In this document: positions 13,075 to 19,896 of the stretch, one piece after another
How positions within the stretch are numbered: the stretch's first letter is position 1
Layout: each line of letters opens with the position of its first letter
Origin: Candidatus Woesearchaeota archaeon
GTDB lineage: Archaea; Nanobdellota; Nanobdellia; Woesearchaeales; ARS49
Length of the DNA: 21,048 nucleotides
Assembly (NCBI GenBank): GCA_019323135.1
Contig: JAHWHT010000007.1
Span: 1 to 21,048, forward strand
Reading direction: 5' to 3'
Notes under the pieces: generated by a model
The model's input: the letters and a program-made list of their open reading frames with translations, nothing else
What the model was told of the DNA's origin: nothing
The model's database searches: none
Program-made: the position numbers and the translations under genes

Positions 13075-14229
13075 CTAATCTACAAACTCAATTCCCAATT
13101 CCTCTTCTATCTCCTTCTTTGCCTCTGTAGACATTTTTCTTGTTGGGCCGAATATTTGTGGTGATTTAACTCCTGTAACTATAAGCATGGTCCGCAGATT
13201 TCCTCCTAAATCCTCATAAATCTGCGCTCCCCAGATTATTCTTGCATCTTCAGAAAGTTTTTGTGATATTGTCTCTACGACTTTTCTTGCTTCATTGAGT
13301 TTCATATCTTTTCCGCCGCAGACATTTATCAATGCGCCTGTTGCGCCGGTTATATCTACGTCAAGCAAAGGATTGCTTATTGCTTTTTCAACAGCTTCAA
13401 CAGCTCTGTTTTCAGAATCACTCTCTCCAACTCCAATCAAAGCCACTCCACCATTAGACATAACTGCTCTTATGTCTGCAAAATCTAAATTCACTAATCC
13501 TGCTCTGGTTACCAATTCAGCTATTCCTTTTACTGCGTTTGTTAAGATTTCATCTGCTACCTTAAATGCTGTGTGCAACGGCAGATCAGGTGCAAGTTCT
13601 AATAATTTATCATTTGGTATCACGATTAAAGTATCTACAACATGTTCTAATCTCTCTAGCCCTATAACTGCATTATCATAACGTCTGTTGCCTTCCATTG
13701 TAAAAGGCATTGTAACTATTCCAACTGTTAAAGCACCGCCTTTTTTAGCGATTTCGGCAATTATTGGAGCACTGCCAGTTCCTGTTCCTCCTCCTAATCC
13801 GCAGGTCACAAATACCATATCTGCGCCGCCAATTGCTTTTTTTATTTCGTGCTCGCTCTCTCGTGCAGATTCTTCCCCTATTTTAGGATCTGATCCTGCA
13901 CCCATCCCTTTAGTTACTTCTCGTCCAATTAGAATTTTTTTGTCTGCAGTTGTGTACAGCAAATCTTGCGCATCTGTGTTTATTGCGATTGTTCCTGCGC
14001 CCTGTATTCCAACTTCAGTAATACGATTGATTGTGTTATTACCGCCGCCGCCAGCTCCAAATACTTTGATGCTTGCTCGCTGTTGTGCCAGCAGCTCTTC
14101 TAGTTCAGCATCTTGCATTGATTTTTGCACAGATGGCTGTATTGATTGTTGTTGTGCAGGCGGTGCAGGTTGTGCAACATGTACACTACGTGCCTGTTCT
14201 TCAGAATTTACCGGTCTTATAAAATCCAT
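13075..14229 (-). CDS. ftsZ: cell division protein FtsZ (archaeal FtsZ1-like)
   Basis: This tubulin-family GTPase polymerises into the division ring. The GTP-binding signature GLGGGTGTGSAP is at 144-155, FGAGGGGNN at 57-65, and the T7 loop NLDFADIRAVM (247-257) has the aspartates that complete GTP hydrolysis in the neighbouring subunit. The globular core begins near residue 52; before it is a 50-residue Pro/Gln-rich, probably disordered N-terminal arm. The C-terminus KEIEEELGIEFVD resembles the short conserved tail of archaeal FtsZ1. The ATG has GGGAG 4 nt upstream and a TATA box (AAGTATAAATACT, 14269-14281) that overlaps the end of the FKBP gene, giving a leader of about 20 nt. First gene before secE, spt5 and rpl11. 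Confidence 0.97.
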   Translation of the reverse strand: MDFIRPVNSEEQARSVHVAQPAPPAQQQSIQPSVQKSMQDAELEELLAQQRASIKVFGAGGGGNNTINRITEVGIQGAGTIAINTDAQDLLYTTADKKILIGREVTKGMGAGSDPKIGEESARESEHEIKKAIGGADMVFVTCGLGGGTGTGSAPIIAEIAKKGGALTVGIVTMPFTMEGNRRYDNAVIGLERLEHVVDTLIVIPNDKLLELAPDLPLHTAFKVADEILTNAVKGIAELVTRAGLVNLDFADIRAVMSNGGVALIGVGESDSENRAVEAVEKAISNPLLDVDITGATGALINVCGGKDMKLNEARKVVETISQKLSEDARIIWGAQIYEDLGGNLRTMLIVTGVKSPQIFGPTRKMSTEAKKEIEEELGIEFVD

Positions 14230-14233
14230 TTTT

Positions 14234-14281
14234 CTCCCAAACCCTCTTTTAGGACTAAGAATGAACTAGTATTTATACTTT
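14234..14281 (-). promoter_or_regulatory. ftsZ promoter and Shine-Dalgarno site
   Basis: Minus-strand AAGTATAAATACT (14269-14281) is a good TATA box overlapping the stop of the upstream FKBP gene, and GGGAG (14234-14238) is a Shine-Dalgarno 4 nt before the ATG. The predicted leader is about 20 nt. Confidence 0.55.
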
Positions 14282-15074
14282 ATTGTGATGGAGAAGCAGG
14301 TTCTTTTGAAACTTCTGGTTTTGCTTTTGAAACTTCTGGTTTTTCTTGCGGAGTTTCTTTTTTATTTTCAGTAGGCTCATTAGTTTTTTCAGGCGTTTCT
14401 GCAGGCTTTTCTTTAGGTGTTTCTGTTTTTCTGGCGTCCACAAACTCAAGGCCGTCCACTTTCACTAATGCCTTTACTTTCTTAACTAACTCTTCTGCTA
14501 TCTGCGGAGGCACATTTGCTGGCAGCTTTACTTTTGCTTTGTTGCCGTCCATTACTACATTAATATCTTTCATTCCGATTAGTAAATTTAATAATGATTT
14601 TACCTGTTCTCCTTTATCTGTTACCTGTCGTTTTAGTTCGATTTCATATATCAAGTCTTTTCCAGATAACGGATGATTAAAATCAACTAGAACTCTTCCT
14701 CCAGATACTGTTTTTACTGTACCGATTGCATCGTCAATATTTACCTGAAGGCCTGGAAATGGTTTTATATCATTTTGTGTGAATTTTGTCAAAGGAACCA
14801 TCTGGATTAATTTAGCGTCTTTTCTGCCAAATGCGTTTTCAGGCGATAATTCAATAGTGTGTTTTCCTAATTCTTTTCCAATAATTGCTTCATCAAGTCC
14901 CTGGACGATTTGCCCTTCCCCAATGCAAATTATAACTGATCCATATTTTGCATTTGGACTGTATGCATCTGCATCTTTTGCAGCCTGTTCATCTGTAGTG
15001 TCAAATAATTCATTGTTGTCTTTTAATCTGCCAGTATATTCAATCTCGATGAAATCGTCCTTTTTTATTGCCAT
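14280..15074 (-). CDS. FKBP-type peptidyl-prolyl cis-trans isomerase (long archaeal type) with charged C-terminal tail
   Basis: The enzyme helps protein folding by isomerising proline bonds, and in archaea also acts as a chaperone. The FKBP domain opens with DDFIEIEYTGRLKDNNELFD and continues with GEGQIVQGLDEAIIGKELGK, interrupted by an insert-in-flap (chaperone) region about residues 80-125. NHPLSGKDLIYEIE closes it (about 132-145). A further alpha/beta region (about 150-205) is typical of long archaeal FKBPs. The last 55 residues are Pro/Glu/Lys/Thr low-complexity with a 7-residue repeat (KPEVSKA, KPEVSKE). I start at the ATG at 15074 because a TATA box (15098-15106) lies 27 nt upstream; the in-frame TTG at 15098 is within that box. 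No signal peptide is seen. Confidence 0.92.
   Translation of the reverse strand: MAIKKDDFIEIEYTGRLKDNNELFDTTDEQAAKDADAYSPNAKYGSVIICIGEGQIVQGLDEAIIGKELGKHTIELSPENAFGRKDAKLIQMVPLTKFTQNDIKPFPGLQVNIDDAIGTVKTVSGGRVLVDFNHPLSGKDLIYEIELKRQVTDKGEQVKSLLNLLIGMKDINVVMDGNKAKVKLPANVPPQIAEELVKKVKALVKVDGLEFVDARKTETPKEKPAETPEKTNEPTENKKETPQEKPEVSKAKPEVSKEPASPSQ
14303..14343. repeat. two tandem 21-nt units in the FKBP tail
   Basis: CTTTTGAAACTTCTGGTTTT occurs at 14303-14322 and again at 14324-14343, period 21 nt, encoding the 7-residue repeat KPEVSKA/E in the disordered tail. It is likely a local in-frame duplication. Confidence 0.85.
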
Positions 15075-15097
15075 GGTTTTTATTTTTGCAGGATTCA

Positions 15098-15106
15098 ATT
15101 TAAAGC
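15098..15106 (-). promoter_or_regulatory. TATA box of the FKBP gene
   Basis: Minus-strand GCTTTAAATTG-type sequence is centred about 27 nt before the ATG at 15074, predicting a leaderless mRNA and fixing the start. Confidence 0.55.
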
Positions 15107-15113
15107 TTTCGCT

Positions 15114-15662
15114 TTAATCCAGTTTAACCTGTTTCCCCACCCACTCAAGCACTTTTTTAATCACATCTTCTTTTTTTTGCTCTGTCGTATCCAAGACCAA
15201 ATCATAATTTGACTCGTCTTGCAGCTCAATACCATAATATTCCTTGTATCTCTCTATTTCGCTTTTTTCCCTTCTGCGTATGTTCTCTGCTGTCGCCTCT
15301 AATGTTATATTTTCATCATCACCTTTTTGTTTTCTTGGAAAAACCCTTTTTGCTGCTTCATCAATATCGCATTTGACAAATATCTTAAGCGAATCAGGAA
15401 TAAAATACCACGCAAGTCTGCTGTCAATTACAAAATTCTTTTCTTTTTCTGCTAGTGTCTTACTTCTCTCGTCTATTTCTTTATCCACCGCAGAATTCTC
15501 TTCAGCTAACTTGCTCAATTCTAAAAGCGTTATCCCTCGCTCTTCTGCCATATCTCTCATAAAATCTCCTGCAGAATAATGCTTAATTTTGAATTTTTTA
15601 GCAATTGCTTTTGCGATTGTTGTTTTTCCGCTTCCCAGATTTCCAGATATTGTGACTATCAT
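15114..15662 (-). CDS. cmk: cytidylate kinase (archaeal type)
   Basis: This enzyme phosphorylates CMP/dCMP with ATP in pyrimidine nucleotide salvage. The protein starts MIVTISGNLGSGKTT with the P-loop GNLGSGKTT at residues 7-15. Then come HYSAGDFMRDMAEERG (CMP-binding part), DKEIDERSKTLAEKEKNFVI with SRLAWYF, and the lid region TAENIRRREKSEIERYKEYY. The length of 182 matches archaeal cytidylate kinases. I start at the ATG at 15662: the P-loop follows at once, and a TATA box (15683-15693) lies 26 nt upstream. The frame remains open to 15740, but that 26-residue addition crosses the promoter. Related adenylate-kinase-like enzymes are the main alternative. Confidence 0.93.
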   Translation of the reverse strand: MIVTISGNLGSGKTTIAKAIAKKFKIKHYSAGDFMRDMAEERGITLLELSKLAEENSAVDKEIDERSKTLAEKEKNFVIDSRLAWYFIPDSLKIFVKCDIDEAAKRVFPRKQKGDDENITLEATAENIRRREKSEIERYKEYYGIELQDESNYDLVLDTTEQKKEDVIKKVLEWVGKQVKLD

Positions 15663-15682
15663 GTCTCGAGTTAATCTATGCA

Positions 15683-15719
15683 GGTATTTATTCTTTTTGG
15701 TCACAATCTTTAAATACTT
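15683..15719. promoter_or_regulatory. divergent promoters of cmk and the 92-aa gene
   Basis: Minus-strand GAATAAATACC (15683-15693) is 26 nt before the cmk ATG (leaderless). Plus-strand CTTTAAATACTT (15708-15719) would start transcription near 15740 for the gene at 15762, whose leader carries GTGGAGGAAG. Two separate TATA boxes, unlike the shared one at 338-347. Confidence 0.55.
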
Positions 15720-15761
15720 AACACAATTCCAGGTATACATTATTCGTGGAGGAAGACAAAA

Positions 15762-16040
15762 ATGAGTAAAGAAAGTAAATATGATACCCGAGCAATTGCA
15801 GAAGATCTAATCGCAGGAATGATTGCAGTACATGAGTCTTGTTCAGCAATAGGCTGCGAACCTCAAGAGGCTCACAGATACATACAGAGTTTTAAGGATT
15901 CAGAACTAAAAGATCTAGGCAACAGCGAATTAGCAGAAAGAGTAAGTGTGCTTTCTCAAAACCCGCATATGTTATATTTTGACGAAAATAGCTCTGATGG
16001 CGAATCAAACCAAAATCCAGGATATTTTAGCATTAATTAA
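15762..16040 (+). CDS. small hypothetical protein, 92 aa
   Basis: The family is not recognised. It is acidic and helical in the first two thirds (AIAEDLIAGMIAVHESCSAI, PQEAHRYIQSFKDSELKDL), with a Ser/Asn/Gly-rich tail. No membrane segment is present; there are only two cysteines (CSAIGC). GGAGG (15748-15752) is a strong Shine-Dalgarno 9 nt before the ATG. It leads a group of three plus-strand genes, ending with the thermosome, that all have a TATA box, a short leader and a strong G-rich Shine-Dalgarno. Confidence 0.65.
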   Translation: MSKESKYDTRAIAEDLIAGMIAVHESCSAIGCEPQEAHRYIQSFKDSELKDLGNSELAERVSVLSQNPHMLYFDENSSDGESNQNPGYFSIN

Positions 16041-16043
16041 GCA

Positions 16044-16085
16044 ATTTATAAACATCTTTATTTTTTAATTTCAAAATACAGGGGG
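16044..16085 (+). promoter_or_regulatory. promoter and G-run Shine-Dalgarno of the 150-aa gene
   Basis: ATTTATAAAC (16044-16053) is a TATA box and GGGGG (16081-16085) lies 7 nt before the ATG at 16093. The leader would be about 18-20 nt. Confidence 0.6.
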
Positions 16086-16092
16086 AAATATT

Positions 16093-16545
16093 ATGGTAAG
16101 TGGAAGAAGTAAAGCATATACCGAGGCTAAACCAGCCAAAGATTATTTAGCAACAGATACTAGTGAACTTACGTCTAGAGTTAAAATAGAAAGTTCAAGA
16201 AAAGCTAAATTTAACAAAAACAAAACAATATTAACAGAATGTGGAGCCAGGATTCCTGTATCTGACATAGCAGATGTTCTATTTGATATCGGGCACAGTA
16301 ATTTCACCCCAGTCATGGTTGAATGTTTCACAGACAAAGCATTACAGAATGCAGATTCAGATTATGTTGTAGTCGATATTGGCGGACAAGATGTTATAAG
16401 TCATGTTAGATTCGTTTTAAAAACATCTGGAACTAAGAAAAGAACTCTCACAGCATATAATCCGCACCAAAAAACAATTGAAACAATCACGTATAGTGGT
16501 CAAAGGCAGGTTGTTCCAGTACATTCAGGAAAGAAATCTAAATAA
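16093..16545 (+). CDS. hypothetical protein, 150 aa
   Basis: The family is not recognised. A basic, probably flexible N-terminus (about 1-45) precedes a compact alpha/beta domain (about 46-140) with strands such as YVVVDIGGQDVISHVRFVLK and KKRTLTAYNPHQKTIETITY. The tail is basic (SGKKSK). No catalytic motif, signal peptide or membrane helix is visible. The ATG follows GGGGG by 7 nt, and a TATA box lies about 45 nt upstream. It stands directly before the thermosome with the same style of promoter and leader, suggesting similarly strong expression, but not a shared function. Confidence 0.65.
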   Translation: MVSGRSKAYTEAKPAKDYLATDTSELTSRVKIESSRKAKFNKNKTILTECGARIPVSDIADVLFDIGHSNFTPVMVECFTDKALQNADSDYVVVDIGGQDVISHVRFVLKTSGTKKRTLTAYNPHQKTIETITYSGQRQVVPVHSGKKSK

Positions 16546-16572
16546 CCCCATTTTGCCTTGCACTATCACAAA

Positions 16573-16616
16573 CTTTATAAAGAACTATTGGCTCATTTTC
16601 TTAATTAATCGGGGGG
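16573..16616 (+). promoter_or_regulatory. thermosome promoter and G-run Shine-Dalgarno
   Basis: CTTTATAAAG (16573-16582) is a TATA box; GGGGGG (16611-16616) lies 6 nt before the ATG at 16623. The layout copies that of the preceding gene. No clear heat-shock operator (for example a Phr-type dyad) is recognised. Confidence 0.6.
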
Positions 16617-16622
16617 ATAATT

Positions 16623-18245
16623 ATGTCAAAAGATGTACAACCAATATTCATACTTCCAGAAGGAACTCAAAGAACTACTGGCAGGACTGCTCAAAAAAAT
16701 AATATAATGGCTGCAAAGCTGGTCGCTGAGACAGTCAGGACAACTCTTGGCCCTAAAGGCATGGACAAGATGCTTGTTGACGGCGCAGGCGACATCACAG
16801 TAACAAATGACGGCGTGACAATTCTTGAAGAGATGCAGATAGAACACCCTGCTGCAAAGATGATTGTAGAGGTTGCAAAGACACAAGAGGCAGAGATTGG
16901 CGACGGCACAACAACTGCAGTTGTTATTGCAGGAGAACTTCTTAAGCAGGCAGAGTCTCTGCTTGAACAGAACATTCATCCTACTGTTATTGTCAGAGGT
17001 TACAGACAGGCAGCAGATAAATCCAATGAAATTCTTAATGAGATTGCTGTAAAAGTTAGCGAAAAAGACGATTCTATACTGAAAAAAGTTGCTATGACTG
17101 CAATTTATGGAAAAGGCGCAGAGGCGGCTAAAGAAAAATTGAGTGAGATTGCTATCAAAGCTGTCAAGAAAGTTATTGACAAGGCAGATGATAAGATATC
17201 TTTTGATACTGAAAATATCAAGCTTGAGAAAAAAGTAGGCGGCAGTGTTGAATATACTGAATTGATTAACGGCGTAGTTATTGAGAAAGAAGTTGTTCAT
17301 CCAGGTATGCCAAAGGTTGTGAGCAATGCAAAGATTGCTTTACTTGATACTGCAATAGAGATTAAAGACACTGAAATTGATGCAAAAATTTCAATTACAG
17401 ATCCTATGCAGATGCAGGCTTTTATCGAGCAAGAAGAACGAATGATTCATGTAATGGTTGAGAAGATTGCAGCTTCTGGTGCAAATATTATTTTCTGTCA
17501 AAAAGGCATTGATGATGTTGCTCAGCATTTCCTTGCAAAAAAAGGAATCATGGCTGCGAGACGTGTAAAGAAAAGCGATATCCAGGCAATTTCAAGAGCT
17601 ACTGGTGCAAAAGTCATCACAAATCTTGATGACTTGAATGCAAATGATTTGGGAAAGTCTGGTTTTGTTGAAGAAAGGAAAATCAATGATGAAGAATTAT
17701 TATTTGTTACAGGCTGTAAAAATCCTAAGTCTGTCACGGTTCTTGTCAGAGGCGGAACAGAACATGTTGTTGCTGAAGTAAAGCGAGCTATGACTGATGC
17801 TATTGGCGATGTTGCTTCTGCTCTTAAAAAAGGTCTTGTTGTTGGCGGTGCTGGCGCTCCTGAAATAGAAGTTGCAAGACGGCTCAGAAAATTTGCCAAC
17901 TCTTTATCTGGAAGAGAGCAGTTGGCTGTTCTTTCATTTGCTTCTGCTTTAGAGGTAATACCAAGAACTCTTGCAGAGAATGCAGGTCTTGATCCTATTA
18001 ATGTTTTGACTGATTTAAAGGCAGCTCATGATAAGAAGAAATTATGGGCAGGCATTAATGTTTTCACAGGCAAGACTGTTGATTCCTGGAACGCAGGCGT
18101 CATTGAGCCTCTACAAATTAAGACTCAGGCAATTAGTTCTGCTTCAGAAGTTGCTCAGATGATTTTGAGGATTGATGATGTCATTGCAGGCGGTCCTGCG
18201 CAAGGCCCTATGCCGCAAGGAATGCCTGGAATGCCACCAATGTAG
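16623..18245 (+). CDS. thsA: thermosome subunit (group II chaperonin)
   Basis: The thermosome is the archaeal CCT-like double-ring chaperonin that folds proteins in an ATP-driven cavity in the cytoplasm. ATP-site motifs are LGPKGMDKML (42-51), NDGVTILEE (62-70) and GDGTTTAVV (93-101), with GGAGAPEIEVARRLRKFANS further on. The apical-domain region lies about 190-370. The C-terminal tail ends QGPMPQGMPGMPPM, the flexible Gly/Met-rich ending typical of these subunits. The length of 540 is normal. The start is supported by GGGGGG 6 nt upstream and the usual N-terminal layout. Only one subunit gene is present here; others may exist elsewhere. Two perfect hairpins follow the stop codon. Confidence 0.97.
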   Translation: MSKDVQPIFILPEGTQRTTGRTAQKNNIMAAKLVAETVRTTLGPKGMDKMLVDGAGDITVTNDGVTILEEMQIEHPAAKMIVEVAKTQEAEIGDGTTTAVVIAGELLKQAESLLEQNIHPTVIVRGYRQAADKSNEILNEIAVKVSEKDDSILKKVAMTAIYGKGAEAAKEKLSEIAIKAVKKVIDKADDKISFDTENIKLEKKVGGSVEYTELINGVVIEKEVVHPGMPKVVSNAKIALLDTAIEIKDTEIDAKISITDPMQMQAFIEQEERMIHVMVEKIAASGANIIFCQKGIDDVAQHFLAKKGIMAARRVKKSDIQAISRATGAKVITNLDDLNANDLGKSGFVEERKINDEELLFVTGCKNPKSVTVLVRGGTEHVVAEVKRAMTDAIGDVASALKKGLVVGGAGAPEIEVARRLRKFANSLSGREQLAVLSFASALEVIPRTLAENAGLDPINVLTDLKAAHDKKKLWAGINVFTGKTVDSWNAGVIEPLQIKTQAISSASEVAQMILRIDDVIAGGPAQGPMPQGMPGMPPM

Positions 18246-18253
18246 GCTTTTTG

Positions 18254-18315
18254 ACGAAAATTAGAACTTCAAAGAAGTTCTAAATTCGTTAAAAAAACAT
18301 TGTTTTTTTAACGAA
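18254..18315 (+). terminator. tandem hairpins after the thermosome gene
   Basis: Two perfect stem-loops follow the stop: TTAGAACTTC-AAA-GAAGTTCTAA (18261-18283) and a 14-bp stem TTCGTTAAAAAAAC/GTTTTTTTAACGAA (18285-18315) with loop ATT. ACGAA at 18254-18258 can also pair with TTCGT at 18285-18289, closing the first hairpin and excluding the second. This may form a transcription end or a 3'-UTR stability structure; the T7 run in the second stem is also a candidate archaeal U-tract terminator. Confidence 0.6.
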
Positions 18316-18317
18316 AT

Positions 18318-18373
18318 ATTTATAAACAAAGTATATTTTAAAGTATATATTATATATTAAAAAGATGGTGATA
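18318..18373 (+). promoter_or_regulatory. promoter and Shine-Dalgarno of the coiled-coil gene pair
   Basis: TTTATAAA (18318-18325) is a TATA box, with further TATA-like bases at 18336-18350. GGTGAT (18368-18373) is a perfect Shine-Dalgarno for the ATG at 18377, which decides that start over the ATG at 18365. Confidence 0.5.
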
Positions 18374-18376
18374 TTA

Positions 18377-18937
18377 ATGGCCAAAAAAGCTAAACATGTT
18401 TCTAAAAAAGACGAACCTGAAGAATATGAGCTTTTGCCGCATAGAGAAATTGAGGAGTTAAAAGAAGAATTGCATAAATTAAAAGAATTCGAGATTACTC
18501 CTACAAAAAAATTGCGTGTTTCTCTAGTTGAACTTAATCAAAAGCTGGATAAGCTGCTGAAGATTTTTGACGAGGCAAGACATGAAATCCGAACAGAGGA
18601 AGTTGGTTTAGGGTTTAAGGAAAAGATGAAGCCATTTCTTGAAAAAATGGATAAACTTCTCGAACAACAAGCAGATATTGCTGAAGGAATGGTTGCTTTG
18701 GCTGATATTGTCAAAGGCAAGGAAAAACCAAAAGCGCCTGCATTTCAAAGACCTGGAATAAACATAAGATCTAATAATCAAGGAATGCCTGCTAGACCAG
18801 TGGCTCCTGGAACAATGCCGCCTAGGCCTCAAACACCTATGCAGACTCCTGGAAATGTTCCGCCAAGGCCTATGAGACCGCCTGTACAAAGGGCTCCACC
18901 TACACCGCCTAGGAAAAAACGATTTGGAATAATATGA
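18377..18937 (+). CDS. coiled-coil protein with proline-rich C-terminus, 186 aa
   Basis: The family is not recognised. A charged N-terminus (AKKAKHVSKKDEPEEYELLP) leads into helices with heptad character (about 20-120: IEELKEELHKLKEF, LNQKLDKLLKIFDEARHEI, LEKMDKLLEQQADIAEGMVA). Residues about 120-182 are Pro/Gly/Met-rich and probably disordered, ending in a basic RKKRFGII. No membrane helix is present. I start at the ATG at 18377 because GGTGAT precedes it at the right distance. The stop overlaps the start of the next gene as ATGA, so the two proteins are made together and may form a heteromeric coiled-coil complex. The function is open; cytoskeletal or scaffold roles are guesses. Confidence 0.72.
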   Translation: MAKKAKHVSKKDEPEEYELLPHREIEELKEELHKLKEFEITPTKKLRVSLVELNQKLDKLLKIFDEARHEIRTEEVGLGFKEKMKPFLEKMDKLLEQQADIAEGMVALADIVKGKEKPKAPAFQRPGINIRSNNQGMPARPVAPGTMPPRPQTPMQTPGNVPPRPMRPPVQRAPPTPPRKKRFGII

Positions 18938-19464
18938 TTCCTATTGATGTTGATCTTCAGAAGACAAGAACTTTACTACTCTATCTTAGTCTAGCTAAGT
19001 TTAAACTTGATGAAAGAACACATGCTAGGCAAAAATTAGCTGCACAGATTTCTCAGTTAAAAAAGATTAGCACATCTTCTATTAAAAAAAGAGTTACAGA
19101 ACTGGAAGTAGATATTAGAGACGCTCTTGCTAAAGAGAAAAACATCAAGGCAGTACAATTCAAGGAAGAAGCGCATCACAAGGCCTTGGTTGACAAAATC
19201 GACAAGCTGGAGAAAAAGCTAGGCAAGTATATGGATTCTAAAGAGTCTAGGAAAATACGAATTCAGGAGCTTGAAGATAAAATTAAACAGAGAACAGCTT
19301 CTAGAAAAGAAAAATTTCAAGATATTAAGGTATCTATCAAGAATCTGGAAAAATTATACACTAGTGCAAAAAAAGACAAGACAGTCTCTAAAATGCGCCT
19401 AAAATCTATTCAAGCAAAAATCAAAAGATTAAAAGAAACCCTAAAAGTCAAAGCAAGTGCATAG
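18934..19464 (+). CDS. coiled-coil protein, 176 aa
   Basis: The family is not recognised. After a short N-terminal helix (LQKTRTLLLYLSLAKFKLDE), nearly the whole protein is Lys/Glu-rich coiled coil (about 30-170: KKRVTELEVDIRDALAKEKN, LVDKIDKLEKKLGKYM, RIQELEDKIKQRTASRKEKF). There is no cysteine and no membrane segment. It starts by ATGA overlap with the upstream coiled-coil gene, so a common mRNA is likely. Its last codons (Ser-Ala-stop) lie inside repeat copy D, whose first eight bases supply the stop codon. The element may thus have set the present C-terminus. Confidence 0.75.
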   Translation: MIPIDVDLQKTRTLLLYLSLAKFKLDERTHARQKLAAQISQLKKISTSSIKKRVTELEVDIRDALAKEKNIKAVQFKEEAHHKALVDKIDKLEKKLGKYMDSKESRKIRIQELEDKIKQRTASRKEKFQDIKVSIKNLEKLYTSAKKDKTVSKMRLKSIQAKIKRLKETLKVKASA

Positions 19465-19552
19465 CACCTAGCGAAGTTCTCAAATACACAGCCTATTTAA
19501 AACAAATCTGAGCCTAATCAACAACAGAAGCCAAACAAAGCGTGCTATGCAC
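19457..19552. repeat. intergenic repeat element, copy D (96 nt), overlapping a stop codon
   Basis: The inverted ends GTGCATAGCAC (19457-19467) and GTGCTATGCAC (19542-19552) are perfect. The left 25 nt equal those of copies B and C; the right part reads CAGAAGCCAAACAAAGCGTGC as in copy A. It overlaps the last 8 nt of the coiled-coil gene. It is the only copy whose left end, rather than right end, touches a stop codon. Confidence 0.93.
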
Positions 19553-19624
19553 ATACAAATCAAGAGTGCCAAGAAAGTTCGATAAAGAATTCTATTTAAA
19601 AAAAAGTAAAAAAATAAGGCAAAA

Positions 19625-19786
19625 TTATAAGTCTTTTGCCATTACTGTTCTTCTATTGTTGCCTTTTGCTCTTTCTACAGCATCCTTGATTAACTGTTCT
19701 ACTTTTTTATCAAGTGCTTCTGCAAAATCGCTTGCAACGTTTGCGTCGCCTACTGCTTCTTTTATCTTTGCTTTTACTATTAACAT
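19625..19786 (-). CDS. very short histone-fold protein (DUF1931-like), 53 aa
   Basis: The minus strand from the ATG at 19786 encodes MLIVKAKIKEAVGD, then VASDFAEALDKKVEQLIKDA and ends RRTVMAKDL. This is a compact histone fold: a short helix, a long central helix (about 17-42) and the closing 'R-R/K-T-V-x-x-K/R-D-L' element typical of histone-fold and DUF1931-type proteins. At 53 residues it is about the minimum for one histone fold and would need to dimerise. It may bind DNA or serve another histone-fold role. GAGGTGG (19793-19799) is a strong Shine-Dalgarno 6 nt before this ATG; a second in-frame ATG at 19792 abuts the site and is less likely. A TATA-like AACTTTAAATATG (19829-19841) lies upstream. 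Repeat copy D lies 72 nt downstream. Confidence 0.82.
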   Translation of the reverse strand: MLIVKAKIKEAVGDANVASDFAEALDKKVEQLIKDAVERAKGNNRRTVMAKDL

Positions 19787-19792
19787 ATTCAT

Positions 19793-19841
19793 CCACCTCA
19801 CTGGTTGTAATACTAATTTTTAGGATATCATATTTAAAGTT
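19793..19841 (-). promoter_or_regulatory. promoter and Shine-Dalgarno of the histone-fold gene
   Basis: Minus-strand AACTTTAAATATG (19829-19841) is a TATA box; GAGGTGG (19793-19799) is the Shine-Dalgarno, 6 nt before the ATG at 19786. The predicted leader is about 22 nt. Confidence 0.55.
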
Positions 19842-19896
19842 AACGCAAATTTAGGGGTTTCAAGGCCTAATACCGCCTTGTGTGCAGATACTTCAA

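Noticed and set aside
15663..15740. Longer start at 15740 for cytidylate kinase
   Set aside because: The extra 26 residues cross the predicted TATA box, and the family begins directly before the P-loop.
16626..17300. 224-aa minus-strand open frame inside the thermosome gene
   Set aside because: Antisense shadow with Cys/Asn/Phe-rich composition and no family motif.
9250..19552. The four repeats as a CRISPR array or part of one
   Set aside because: Copies are about 100 nt long, kilobases apart and separated by ordinary genes; there are no regular spacers and no cas genes.
19542..19823. 93-aa plus-strand open frame between repeat copy D and gltX
   Set aside because: It starts inside the repeat and lies antisense to the histone-fold gene, which has a clear motif, promoter and Shine-Dalgarno.
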